Positions 16,888 to 25,969 of a stretch of DNA of 64,000 bases are shown here, piece by piece. This stretch comes from Clostridium_AD sp050717545. Its GTDB lineage: Bacteria; Bacillota; Clostridia; Clostridiales; Clostridiaceae. The DNA is taken from positions 129,748 to 193,747 of the forward strand of contig NZ_JBOITN010000019.1 in assembly GCF_050717545.1 (NCBI RefSeq), given 5' to 3'. The translations under genes were made by a program, and so were the position numbers. The notes under the pieces were generated by a model. That model was not told the DNA's origin. It was given only the letters and a program-made list of their open reading frames with translations, and ran no database searches. Position 1 is the stretch's first letter, and every line of letters begins with the position of its first letter.

Positions 16888-17328
16888 GTGGAAACAATAA
16901 ATGAAAGTATAGAAGTTGCAAAACTTTTTCAAGAGGTTATGCAGTTATTTAAACATAGCATGTCCAAAGTGCTATGTGATACAGGTATGTCAGCACCTCA
17001 AGGCATGGTACTGGGGATTTTAAGTAAAAGAAAGAAGCTAAAGATAACAGAACTTAGCAATGAGCTTTGCCTATCTAATAGTACAGTCTCTGGAATTATT
17101 GATAGGCTTGAGAAACAGGAAATGGTAGTACGCGAAAGAAGCGAAGATGATAAAAGAGTAGTTTACGTGAGTATATCACCAAACTTTAAAGAGATGCATA
17201 AAACTTTTCATGGACAATTTGAAAAAAATCTAGCAAATGTAATGAGTAAGGGAAATGCAGAGGAAATTCATAAAATATTTGTGGGCTTAGATACACTTAA
17301 GAAGCTTTTAAGTGATCAAGAAAAATAA
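16888..17328 (+). CDS. MarR family transcriptional regulator
   Basis: A 146-aa winged-helix regulator: N-terminal dimerisation helix, then LKITELSNELCLSNSTVSGIIDRLEKQEMVVRERSEDDKR with the recognition helix and the basic wing typical of MarR. GTG 16888 is chosen because AAGGTGGTGAT lies just upstream; ATG 16858 lies inside the operator-like repeats and has no binding site. About 120 bases separate it from the two ABC exporter genes on the same strand. Local repressors of this kind usually respond to drugs or phenolic compounds and control the neighbouring exporter; the ligand cannot be read here. Confidence 0.88.
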   Translation: METINESIEVAKLFQEVMQLFKHSMSKVLCDTGMSAPQGMVLGILSKRKKLKITELSNELCLSNSTVSGIIDRLEKQEMVVRERSEDDKRVVYVSISPNFKEMHKTFHGQFEKNLANVMSKGNAEEIHKIFVGLDTLKKLLSDQEK

Positions 17329-17444
17329 GATTAAGAAAAATTAGATGAAGTAATAAGATTATTCTAATAGGATAATTAGTTAAGTGATTTATTATTTAAA
17401 ATAAAAAAATAATAATGTAATAACAAAAAATGGGGATGATATTT

Positions 17445-19220
17445 TTGATTAAGTTATTTAGGTTTCTAAAACAGTACAAATTGCAGATATTAGCAATAGT
17501 ATTATTAATTTTCACTCAAGTGCTTGCGAACTTATATTTGCCAACATTAATGGCGGATATAGTTGATAAAGGTATAGTGCATCAGGATGTAGTTCAAACT
17601 ATTTCATTTTTAGGCTTTAGTGGAAAGTATAAGGGGACAGATTATATTATTAGAATAGGTGGACTTATGCTAATAATCTCAGCAGGAGGGGTTATTTGTT
17701 CAATCGTAGCTGCATTTTTTTCGTCAAGAACTGCTGTAGGACTAGGTAGGATAATTAGAAATAAATTGTTTGCTAAAGTTGAAGGATTCTCCCTACATGA
17801 GTTTGATAAGATTGGGACTGCTACCCTTATAACAAGGACTACAAATGACGTTGTTCAGGTTCAAACAGCAACTGTTATGATCTTTTCTATTATGCTGTTC
17901 GCACCGTTAACTGCCATAGGTGGCATTGTTATGGCTTTAAGACAGGACGTACAACTAACTTGGATTTTTGCAGTTGTAATTCCGCTACTTGGAATTATAA
18001 TTGGAATAACTCTTAAATTTGCTATGCCATTATTTAAAGTTATGCAAGTGAAATTAGACAAATTAAATCTTGTATTACGTGAAGGACTTACTGGTATTAG
18101 AGTTGTACGTGCATTTAACCGTATAGATACAGAAAAAATAAGATTTGATGATGCTAATGCTGATCTTATGGATAATGCTATAAAAGTAAATAAAATCATG
18201 GCTTTTTTATTGCCAATAATGATGTTGATTATGAATATAACAACAGTTGCTATTATATGGTTCGGTGCTAAAAGGATAGATGCTAGTAGTATGGAAGTTG
18301 GTGCATTAATAGCATTTATACAATACGGAATGCAAATTTTATTTGGTTTTTTAATGCTTGCAATGGTATTTATAATGATACCAAGAGCGCAGGCTTCTGC
18401 AATAAGAATAAATGAGGTATTAGAAATGGAATCAGAAATCATTGATCCAAAGAAATCAATATCAGCTAATAAACAAAGCGGATATGTTGAATTTAAAGAT
18501 GTAACATTTGGTTACCCAGGAGCAGAAAAACCAGCTATTAGTAACATATCATTTAGCACAAAGCCTGGTGAAACAACAGCTATTATTGGTGGTACAGGTT
18601 CTGGTAAATCAACTCTTATAAACTTAATACCACGGTTTTATGATGCAACTAGTGGTCAGGTATTAGTTGATGGAGTAGATGTTCGCGAAATGAGTCAGGA
18701 GAACCTTCGATTAAAGATAGGGTTCGTACCTCAAAATACGGTACTCTTTTCAGGAACTATTGCAGAGAACATTAGATATGGTATGGACAATGCAACTACC
18801 CAGGAAATTCAGCATGCGGCTACGATAGCACAAGCTACAAATTTTGTTGATGGAATGAAAGAGGGATATGAGCATGTTATTGCCCAAGGTGGAACAAATA
18901 TTTCTGGTGGACAAAAACAGCGTCTATCTATAGCGCGGGCCCTAGTTAGAAAACCTGAAATATATATCTTTGATGATAGTTTTTCTGCACTTGATTTTAA
19001 GACTGATGCAAAACTACGCTCAGCACTTAAAAAAGAAACGGTAAAATCTACAGTAATAATTATTGCACAAAGGGTTGCAACAGTTATGGATGCAGATAGA
19101 ATTATAGTTTTAGATGATGGAAAAATCGCAGGAATGGGAACTCATAAAGAACTTTTAACTAGTTGTAAGATATATCATGAAATCGTATCTTCACAGCTTT
19201 CAGAGGAGGAAATATCATGA
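17445..19220 (+). CDS. ABC exporter half, degenerate-site subunit (heterodimeric multidrug type)
   Basis: Fused transmembrane/ATPase half-transporter. Six membrane segments occupy about residues 15-310; the nucleotide-binding domain has Walker A IIGGTGSGKST, Q-loop FVPQN, signature NISGGQKQR and Walker B IYIFDDSFSALD, where the catalytic glutamate is replaced by aspartate. The partner next door has a normal glutamate but an altered signature, so the two should form one degenerate and one active ATP site, as in BmrCD or LmrCD. The GGGGATGA site favours TTG 17445 over ATG 17430. It overlaps the next gene by four bases (ATGA), a sign of coupled translation. Confidence 0.85.
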   Translation: MIKLFRFLKQYKLQILAIVLLIFTQVLANLYLPTLMADIVDKGIVHQDVVQTISFLGFSGKYKGTDYIIRIGGLMLIISAGGVICSIVAAFFSSRTAVGLGRIIRNKLFAKVEGFSLHEFDKIGTATLITRTTNDVVQVQTATVMIFSIMLFAPLTAIGGIVMALRQDVQLTWIFAVVIPLLGIIIGITLKFAMPLFKVMQVKLDKLNLVLREGLTGIRVVRAFNRIDTEKIRFDDANADLMDNAIKVNKIMAFLLPIMMLIMNITTVAIIWFGAKRIDASSMEVGALIAFIQYGMQILFGFLMLAMVFIMIPRAQASAIRINEVLEMESEIIDPKKSISANKQSGYVEFKDVTFGYPGAEKPAISNISFSTKPGETTAIIGGTGSGKSTLINLIPRFYDATSGQVLVDGVDVREMSQENLRLKIGFVPQNTVLFSGTIAENIRYGMDNATTQEIQHAATIAQATNFVDGMKEGYEHVIAQGGTNISGGQKQRLSIARALVRKPEIYIFDDSFSALDFKTDAKLRSALKKETVKSTVIIIAQRVATVMDADRIIVLDDGKIAGMGTHKELLTSCKIYHEIVSSQLSEEEIS

Positions 19221-21223
19221 GCGAAAACAATAAAACGGGCAAATCAGGTGGAGGCGGCATGGGCGGGGGCCCAATGGGATCCTTCAAAGGTCCTGTAGTT
19301 AAAGCAAAAGACTTTAAAGGCACATTAAAAAGGCTTTTAACTTATTTAAAACCCCAAAGAACTAATTTCATTCTAGTTTTTATATTTGCAATAATCAGCA
19401 CTATTTTTACCATAGTAGGACCTAAGATTACTGGAAAAGCAATTGATAAATTAGTTGAAGGTATAATGAATAAATTTGGATTAATTCAGATTAATTCTGC
19501 GCAGGCTAAGATAGATGCTGCAATAAAAGCGAATCCTATGGCAGCAAAGAGTCCCAAAGTAATTGAGGGACTTGCCCAAATTAAAGCTGCAACTGCTAAG
19601 ATAATGAATGCAAATGGTGGAAATATAGATTTCACATATATTGGTAATATTATTCTGCTATTAGTTGGATTATATGTAGTAAGTACTATTTTTGGGTTCC
19701 TTCAACAATATATAATGGCTGAGGTTGCACAGAAAACTGTTTACAACATGCGTAAGGAAGTTGAAGATAAGCTTTCAAGGTTACCACTTAAATTTTTTGA
19801 TGCAAGAACTCATGGTGAGATATTAAGTCGTGTAACAAATGATGTTGATAACATTTCCACAACACTTCAACAAAGTCTTACTCAACTTATTACGTCCATT
19901 GTTACAATTCTTGGAATTATCATTATGATGCTTACAATAAGTCCTCTAATGACGCTTGTGGTTATTTTAACGTTGCCACTGTATATTGTTGTTACAGCTT
20001 TTGTAGCAAAAAGATCTCAGAAATATTTTGCTGCTCAACAAAAAGAAATTGGTGAGCTCAATGGTCATGTTGAAGAGATGTATACTGGACATAAAATCGT
20101 CAAATCCTTTGGACATGAAAAAGATTCTATTAAAGAATTTGAAACTATTAATGACAGGTTATATAATGCAGGGTGGAAAGCTCAGTTTATATCAGGAATA
20201 ATAATGCCTATGATGAGATTTGTTAGTAACATAGGTTATGTAGTAGTTTGCGTTGTTGGTGGATTTTTAGCAACACAAGGAAAAATCACTATTGGTAATA
20301 TTCAAGCTTTCATTCAATACTCTAGTCAGTTTACTCAGCCAATAGTTCAGACTGCAAATATTGCAAATATTATTCAATCAACAGTGGCATCAGCTGAACG
20401 TATTTTTGAATTAATAGATGAGGATGAAGAACCTGTAGAGACCCAGAATAGTAAAGTAATTGATATTCCTAAGGGAGAAGTTAAGTTCGAAAATGTTGAC
20501 TTTAGCTATAGCTTAGATGAACCTCTTATTACGAATATGAACATTGATGTAAAACGTGGTCATACAATTGCAATTGTTGGGCCAACGGGTGCTGGTAAAA
20601 CTACACTTGTTAACTTGCTTATGAGGTTCTATGAGATAGATGCTGGTAAAATTACAGTTGATGGAGTGGATATACGCGACATAAAACGTGGAGAACTACG
20701 TAGTATGTTTGGAATGGTACTTCAGGATACTTGGCTCTTTAATGGTACTATAAGGGATAATATTGCTTATGGAAGAGAGGGAGCAACGCAGGATGAGGTT
20801 ATGAAGGCAGCACGAGCAGCTCATGCTCATCACTTTATTAAGACTCTTCCTGATGGATACGATACGATACTAAATGAAGAAGCTTCAAATATATCACAGG
20901 GGCAAAAGCAACTTCTTACAATAGCTAGGGCAATACTTGCAAACCCAACTATTATGATACTTGATGAAGCTACGAGTAATGTTGATTCAAGAACAGAGGT
21001 TTATATACAAAACGCTATGACAGCACTTATGCAAAATAGAACAAGTTTTGTAATTGCACATAGACTTTCTACAATTCGTGATGCAGAGCTCATATTAGTT
21101 ATGAATAAAGGAAGTATTATTGAGATGGGTAATCATATTGAACTTTTAGCTCAAGATGGATTCTATGCAGATCTTTATAATAGTCAGTTTAGTGGGGCAA
21201 ACTTGGATAATGAAGTAGGTTAG
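19217..21223 (+). CDS. ABC exporter half, catalytic subunit
   Basis: Second half of the heterodimeric exporter. The glycine-rich N-terminal leader (GKSGGGGMGGGPMGS) is common in this subfamily. The membrane domain spans about residues 45-380 and contains an extra loop of roughly 80 residues between the first two helices (alanine- and lysine-rich, about 80-130), expected outside the cell. The ATPase has Walker A IVGPTGAGKTT, Q-loop MVLQD, altered signature NISQGQKQL and Walker B IMILDEATSNVD with the catalytic Glu. It is translationally coupled to the first subunit and is the last gene of the MarR-controlled unit. Confidence 0.87.
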   Translation: MSENNKTGKSGGGGMGGGPMGSFKGPVVKAKDFKGTLKRLLTYLKPQRTNFILVFIFAIISTIFTIVGPKITGKAIDKLVEGIMNKFGLIQINSAQAKIDAAIKANPMAAKSPKVIEGLAQIKAATAKIMNANGGNIDFTYIGNIILLLVGLYVVSTIFGFLQQYIMAEVAQKTVYNMRKEVEDKLSRLPLKFFDARTHGEILSRVTNDVDNISTTLQQSLTQLITSIVTILGIIIMMLTISPLMTLVVILTLPLYIVVTAFVAKRSQKYFAAQQKEIGELNGHVEEMYTGHKIVKSFGHEKDSIKEFETINDRLYNAGWKAQFISGIIMPMMRFVSNIGYVVVCVVGGFLATQGKITIGNIQAFIQYSSQFTQPIVQTANIANIIQSTVASAERIFELIDEDEEPVETQNSKVIDIPKGEVKFENVDFSYSLDEPLITNMNIDVKRGHTIAIVGPTGAGKTTLVNLLMRFYEIDAGKITVDGVDIRDIKRGELRSMFGMVLQDTWLFNGTIRDNIAYGREGATQDEVMKAARAAHAHHFIKTLPDGYDTILNEEASNISQGQKQLLTIARAILANPTIMILDEATSNVDSRTEVYIQNAMTALMQNRTSFVIAHRLSTIRDAELILVMNKGSIIEMGNHIELLAQDGFYADLYNSQFSGANLDNEVG

Positions 21224-21350
21224 ATAAAATACACTAATAATAAGGGGAATTTTAAATGTGACCTATAGGTAGATAAGTAAAAAAGTCTATTCTATAGGTT
21301 ATTTTTATTGTTTAATATTGCAGCCCCTGCAGGAGATGATTTAATTAAAT

Positions 21351-21378
21351 AAAGGCGCTAATGAACAGCGCCTTTAAA
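21351..21378. terminator. Bidirectional terminator between the ABC operon and the chemoreceptor gene
   Basis: AAAGGCGCT (21351-21359) and AGCGCCTTT (21367-21375) form a perfect 9-bp stem with A/T-rich flanks on both sides. Confidence 0.75.
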
Positions 21379-21414
21379 AATAGGTAAGCCTTATAAGATT
21401 TTATCAGTTAACTT

Positions 21415-23127
21415 TTATAATTTAAATTTTTGAACCATTATATTTAGTTTCTCAGCGAGTATTGCTTGATTTTGAGAAGCTTTTGATATTTCCTGAATTG
21501 CCATAACAGATTCATTAACACTTGCGAGTATTTCTTGAGAACTGGCAACTGACTGCTCAGCTGTAGCTGATACATTTTCAATTGCGTTATTAATTTCTGA
21601 TACAGTTTCATTTACTATAGTCATTGAATCTCCAATATTCGAAGATAGCTCATTAAATATCATAGCATCATCACCATAGTGTGTACTTGTATCTACAAAT
21701 GATTTATAATCATCTTTAACCTTAGTATCTATAAAGTTTAATATATCTCGAGAATTATTAGATAGGTTTTCAAATGCTTTTTCAACTTTCTGCGTTACCT
21801 CTTGAATTGTTTTAACTGTAGTGGCGCTGGCTTCGGCTAATTTTCTAACTTCATCAGCAACAACGGCAAAACCCCTACCCTGTTCTCCTGCTCTGGCGGC
21901 TTCAATAGCTGCATTAAGTGCAAGAAGATTTGTCTGACTTGCAATATTTCCTATTTCTGTGGCCATTATCTTAACTTCACTGACAACTAGGCCTTCTGCA
22001 ATTGCCTTTAATATATTTTCTTGCTTTTCTGAATATAAGTTAGTTGCATTAATACCACTATTTTCAGCAGCTTTTCTAATTCCAGTTGCTTTTACTTCTA
22101 TACCTTTTGCAATCTCAGTCCCATTATTTGCACGCTTTGTAACGTCATCCACACTCTTCATAATACTTTGAGTTGTTGCATTTACCTCCTGGGCCGAGTC
22201 ACTTAAATGTTCTGCGCCTAGGGATACTTGTTTTACTGATTCATTGACAAGCTCCATTCTTGATGATATCTCCTGTGACGAGGCAGATAGTTCTTCACTT
22301 GTAGCACTAATATCAGCAGCACTATCAGATATTTCTCCAATTAGTGTTTTTAAGTTTGTTACCGCTTTATTCAAACATTTTGCTAAAATTCCAATTTCAC
22401 TTTTATTATTTATATCAACAGTTTTTGATAAATCATTTTCTCCAAGGGCCTCGGCAACAATTAAAACCTTCTTTAGTTGTCTTGAAATTGAAATAGCAAT
22501 TAATAAACTGAGTGTAATAGCAACCAATAATCCTAGAGCAGTTATTATGTTAATTTTAATGGAGGCTGTATTATATGATGATTGACTATTAGTATAGTTA
22601 TCTTTTGCCATATCCATATTTAATTTTATGGATTTGTCAAGAACTTCAAACATATCATTTCTAATTTTAGAAACACTTGGAGAAAGTTCATTTGCCTTGT
22701 CATAGTTACCTTCATCAACTTGTTTAACTAAGGCCTCCCTAATAGTACGATAATCCGAAAGCAATTTTTCGAATTCTGTGAATAGATTACTATCTAGCTG
22801 AGTTATTATAGTTTTTTTGTATGCTACAATAGCTATATCATCTTTAACTTTTAACATTGAAATAGCGTCTTTGTTTTTTTGTATATCACTTTTGAGTTTA
22901 GGATCAAGAATTAACAATGAATTATTTGTAATCTCTAATAAATTCCCCTTAATATTATTAATAGAATTAACAGCTACTAAATCTACATTATACATATTAT
23001 TAAGATTTGTGTTCATATCTCTCATATTGAATATTCCAATAAACCCTACGATGCCTATAAATAATGAAATCAGGACAGATGCCGATACTAGTTTTTGAAC
23101 CATTTTTAAATTATTAAACCATTTCAT
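21415..23127 (-). CDS. Methyl-accepting chemotaxis protein
   Basis: Transmembrane chemoreceptor of 570 aa: membrane helix 1 at about residues 12-32, an extracellular four-helix-bundle sensor (4HB_MCP type) to about 188, helix 2 at about 190-213, a HAMP domain and a long signalling coiled coil. The receptor tip that binds CheA/CheW reads EAARAGEQGRGFAVVADEVR (about 408-427). The start ATG has a GGGAGTG site. No che genes are adjacent, so it feeds a remote array. The diguanylate cyclase gene lies upstream on the same strand but about 120 bases away with its own site. Confidence 0.92.
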   Translation of the reverse strand: MKWFNNLKMVQKLVSASVLISLFIGIVGFIGIFNMRDMNTNLNNMYNVDLVAVNSINNIKGNLLEITNNSLLILDPKLKSDIQKNKDAISMLKVKDDIAIVAYKKTIITQLDSNLFTEFEKLLSDYRTIREALVKQVDEGNYDKANELSPSVSKIRNDMFEVLDKSIKLNMDMAKDNYTNSQSSYNTASIKINIITALGLLVAITLSLLIAISISRQLKKVLIVAEALGENDLSKTVDINNKSEIGILAKCLNKAVTNLKTLIGEISDSAADISATSEELSASSQEISSRMELVNESVKQVSLGAEHLSDSAQEVNATTQSIMKSVDDVTKRANNGTEIAKGIEVKATGIRKAAENSGINATNLYSEKQENILKAIAEGLVVSEVKIMATEIGNIASQTNLLALNAAIEAARAGEQGRGFAVVADEVRKLAEASATTVKTIQEVTQKVEKAFENLSNNSRDILNFIDTKVKDDYKSFVDTSTHYGDDAMIFNELSSNIGDSMTIVNETVSEINNAIENVSATAEQSVASSQEILASVNESVMAIQEISKASQNQAILAEKLNIMVQKFKL

Positions 23128-23244
23128 TAATATTCACTCCCAAAATAAAATTAACTCCTAGAATAAAATATATTTTTAATAGGAATTTTCGCTATTGTAT
23201 TATGATATGATTATATTTCAATAGTGTGACTATATGTTTATTGC

Positions 23245-24045
23245 TTAAAAAATATAATATGATTTTATTTTCATACTTGAATTATTTGAATTTTCTTCAA
23301 GTTCGGGTGAATATATATTATATCCATTTCCACCCCTACGCTTGAGTTCATACATAGCTAAATCAGCCTTCTTAATTAATGTTTCAACATCAATGCCATC
23401 CTTGGGGAATATACTTATGCCTATAGTTGCGCCAATACATAATTGGTGTTGCTTATAGGCAAAGGTTGTTGTTAATGCTTCCAAGACATTTGCTGCGATT
23501 TTTTGAGCATTTAAAATTCCTTCCAAATCTCTTAGTATTATTATGAATTCATCACCGCCTATTCTATAAATTGTGTCTGTAGACCTAATAATGTTCTTTA
23601 ATCTCATAGCAGCGAGTTTAAGAATATTATCGCCAGCTTGATGACCATAACTATCATTAACACTCTTAAACTTATCCAAATCTATAAAAAGAATTGCAAA
23701 CTTTTTATTTTTATCTTCTAATAAAACGTCAACATCTTCTAACATTTTTTTTGAGTTGAAAATTTGTGTGAGTGCGTCATAATATATAAGGAGACGTATT
23801 TGATCCTCGGCGCGGCGTCTATCCTTAATCTCATTTTTAAGTTTAAGATTTGATTTTTTAAGAGAAAATACGAAAGAAATCCATATACTATTAAAAAAAC
23901 ACCAACCTATGGCAGCAACTATCCTCCATATATTTGAAATTTCTATAGTAGGATAGATTAACATGAATGTATATCCTATTATCCAAAGGGAAGTCACAAT
24001 ACACAAAATTGAAAACAATATAGTTTTAATATTTTCATCTCTCAT
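23245..24045 (-). CDS. Membrane-bound diguanylate cyclase (GGDEF)
   Basis: Two N-terminal membrane segments (about residues 8-30 and 38-62) with almost no outside domain, a short coiled coil (65-85) and a GGDEF domain. The active-site motif is intact (GGDEF at 163-167), the substrate region FIDLDKFKSVNDSYGHQAGD is complete, and the inhibitory RxxD site is present five residues before the motif (RSTD, 154-157), so it should make cyclic di-GMP and be product-inhibited. The sensory input is not obvious. It is divergent from pgi. Confidence 0.9.
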   Translation of the reverse strand: MRDENIKTILFSILCIVTSLWIIGYTFMLIYPTIEISNIWRIVAAIGWCFFNSIWISFVFSLKKSNLKLKNEIKDRRRAEDQIRLLIYYDALTQIFNSKKMLEDVDVLLEDKNKKFAILFIDLDKFKSVNDSYGHQAGDNILKLAAMRLKNIIRSTDTIYRIGGDEFIIILRDLEGILNAQKIAANVLEALTTTFAYKQHQLCIGATIGISIFPKDGIDVETLIKKADLAMYELKRRGGNGYNIYSPELEENSNNSSMKIKSYYIF

Positions 24046-24474
24046 AATTATCTATCCGCCCCCAATAATGTTAAAACTTTATGTATGGATATTTATAAGA
24101 ATTATAGTAAAGATTAAAATTATAATAAAGATTAATATTTATTGTTTATTAAGTTACATGTTATGTTTTAATATATGAATTAGTTGTAGCAAATGTTCTC
24201 TTACTCAAAATGGAAGTATTATTTCTGAATTTGGTATGGGAGCAGTATTTTAAAGGTGATAAAGTTGATTCGATGGCAGGTTCTTTATATGTTGAGAAGA
24301 AGCCAATAGATAAGAAAAAACTATATAATTTTAGGAATAACAACAAGCTTTGTTGAAACAATCAATAAAGTAATGTATAATTGTAAAATATGGAATAGAA
24401 ATTACTATTACAATATACTGCTAAGAGTTTATAGAATTATGATACAAAAATAATAATTTTACGGAGGTACATTT
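24046..24474. other. Intergenic region between the GGDEF gene and pgi
   Basis: No convincing gene. The longest plus-strand frame with an ATG (24210-24356, 48 aa, lysine-rich, ending NFRNNNKLC) has no ribosome binding site and no family match that I recognise; it could be a gene remnant. The last 100 bases presumably hold the pgi promoter. Confidence 0.4.
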
Positions 24475-25827
24475 ATGACTAAAGGCTTATCTTTAAATCT
24501 AACAAAAGTGTCTTCTTTTTTAGAAGAACATGAAATTAAATATCTACAACCTATGGTTACAGAGGCACATAATATGTTACATAATAAAACAGGACAAGGA
24601 AATGATTTCTTAGGATGGGTAGATCTTCCTGTAGATTATAACAAAGAAGAATTTACAAAAGTAAAGAAAGCAGCAGAAAAAATAAGAAATGATTCAGAGG
24701 TGCTTATAGTAATTGGAATTGGTGGTTCTTACTTAGGATCTAGAGCTGCAATAGAAATGTTATCTCATACATTTAATTCTAGCCTTTCAAAAGATAAAAG
24801 AAAATCACCAATCATTTACTTCGCTGGTAATAACTTAAGTTCAACATATTTGTCTGATTTACTTGAAACTATTGAAGGAAAAGATATTTCAGTTATTGTT
24901 ATATCTAAATCAGGAACTACTACTGAACCAGCTGTAGCTTTTAGGGTTTTTAAAGATTTATTGGAGAAGAAATATGGAAAAGATGGATCAAAAGAAAGAA
25001 TATATACAATTACTGACAAAGCAAGAGGCGCTTTGAAAACTCTTGCAGATGTAGAAGGATATGAAACTTTTGTTATTCCAGATGATGTTGGAGGAAGATT
25101 CACTGTTTTAACACCAGTTGGATTACTACCAATTGCAGCAGCAGGTATAGATATAGATGAAATGATGAAAGGTGCTGCAGCAGCAAGGCAGGCATATAGT
25201 ATGCCAGAATTAGACCAAAATGATGCCTATAAATATGCGGTGACTAGAAATGCTCTTTACCGAAAGGGTAAAGTCACAGAGATAATAGTAAATTATGAAC
25301 CATGTTTGCATTATTTCGGTGAGTGGTGGAAGCAATTATACGGAGAGAGTGAAGGAAAAGATGGTAAAGGAATTTTCCCAGCAGCGGTTGATTTTTCAAC
25401 AGATTTACATTCTATGGGACAATATATCCAAGAGGGACTAAGAAATATTTTTGAGACAGTAATTAATGTTGAAAGCCCTAGAAAAAATATTTCAATTGAA
25501 AAAAGTGCTGAAGATACAGATGGATTAAATTTCTTAGCAGGAAATACATTGGATTATGTAAATAAAAAAGCATTTGAAGGCACTATTTTAGCTCATAATG
25601 ATGGTGGTGTTCCTAATATGGTAGTTAATGTACCAGAATTAAATGCTTACTATTTTGGATATTTAGTTTATTTCTTTGAAAAGGCTTGCGGAATTAGTGG
25701 ATACTTATCAGGAATAAACCCATTTAATCAGCCGGGGGTTGAAGCATATAAGAAAAATATGTTCGCGCTTCTTGGAAAACCTGGGTATGAGTCTCTGAAA
25801 GCGGAATTAGAAAAGAGATTAAATTAA
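24475..25827 (+). CDS. pgi: Glucose-6-phosphate isomerase
   Basis: Interconverts glucose-6-phosphate and fructose-6-phosphate in glycolysis. The 450-aa protein matches the Gram-positive form, with VIGIGGSYLGSRAA (about residue 80), ISKSGTTTEPA, DDVGGRFTVLTPVG, GEWWKQLYGESEGKDGKG and the C-terminal EAYKKNMFALLGKPG. The Glu of GESEGKDG and the Lys near the C-terminus are the catalytic positions. ACGGAGGT precedes the ATG. A very long terminator follows, so it is transcribed alone. Confidence 0.95.
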   Translation: MTKGLSLNLTKVSSFLEEHEIKYLQPMVTEAHNMLHNKTGQGNDFLGWVDLPVDYNKEEFTKVKKAAEKIRNDSEVLIVIGIGGSYLGSRAAIEMLSHTFNSSLSKDKRKSPIIYFAGNNLSSTYLSDLLETIEGKDISVIVISKSGTTTEPAVAFRVFKDLLEKKYGKDGSKERIYTITDKARGALKTLADVEGYETFVIPDDVGGRFTVLTPVGLLPIAAAGIDIDEMMKGAAAARQAYSMPELDQNDAYKYAVTRNALYRKGKVTEIIVNYEPCLHYFGEWWKQLYGESEGKDGKGIFPAAVDFSTDLHSMGQYIQEGLRNIFETVINVESPRKNISIEKSAEDTDGLNFLAGNTLDYVNKKAFEGTILAHNDGGVPNMVVNVPELNAYYFGYLVYFFEKACGISGYLSGINPFNQPGVEAYKKNMFALLGKPGYESLKAELEKRLN

Positions 25828-25851
25828 TCATTCTTAGCAGGAGTTTATATT

Positions 25852-25898
25852 AGGCATATTAATCGTACTTTTATTAAAGTACGATTAGTATGCCTTTT
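25852..25898 (+). terminator. Strong terminator after pgi
   Basis: AGGCATATTAATCGTACTTT (25852-25871) and AAAGTACGATTAGTATGCCT (25876-25895) form a 20-bp stem with one G-U pair and a four-base loop, followed by T residues. Confidence 0.9.
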
Positions 25899-25969
25899 TA
25901 TACTTTCAGGAATGGGATATTTAGGCTTAGAAACTCTTGTTAATTTTTGTGATTATTTTTGATTTTGTA

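Noticed and set aside
17861..18442. 193-aa minus-strand open frame inside the first ABC exporter gene
   Set aside because: Fully antisense to the membrane domain of the exporter; its isoleucine-rich composition is what the complement of hydrophobic codons gives.
24210..24356. 48-aa frame between the diguanylate cyclase and pgi genes
   Set aside because: No ribosome binding site and no recognisable family; possibly a remnant, not strong enough to call as a gene.
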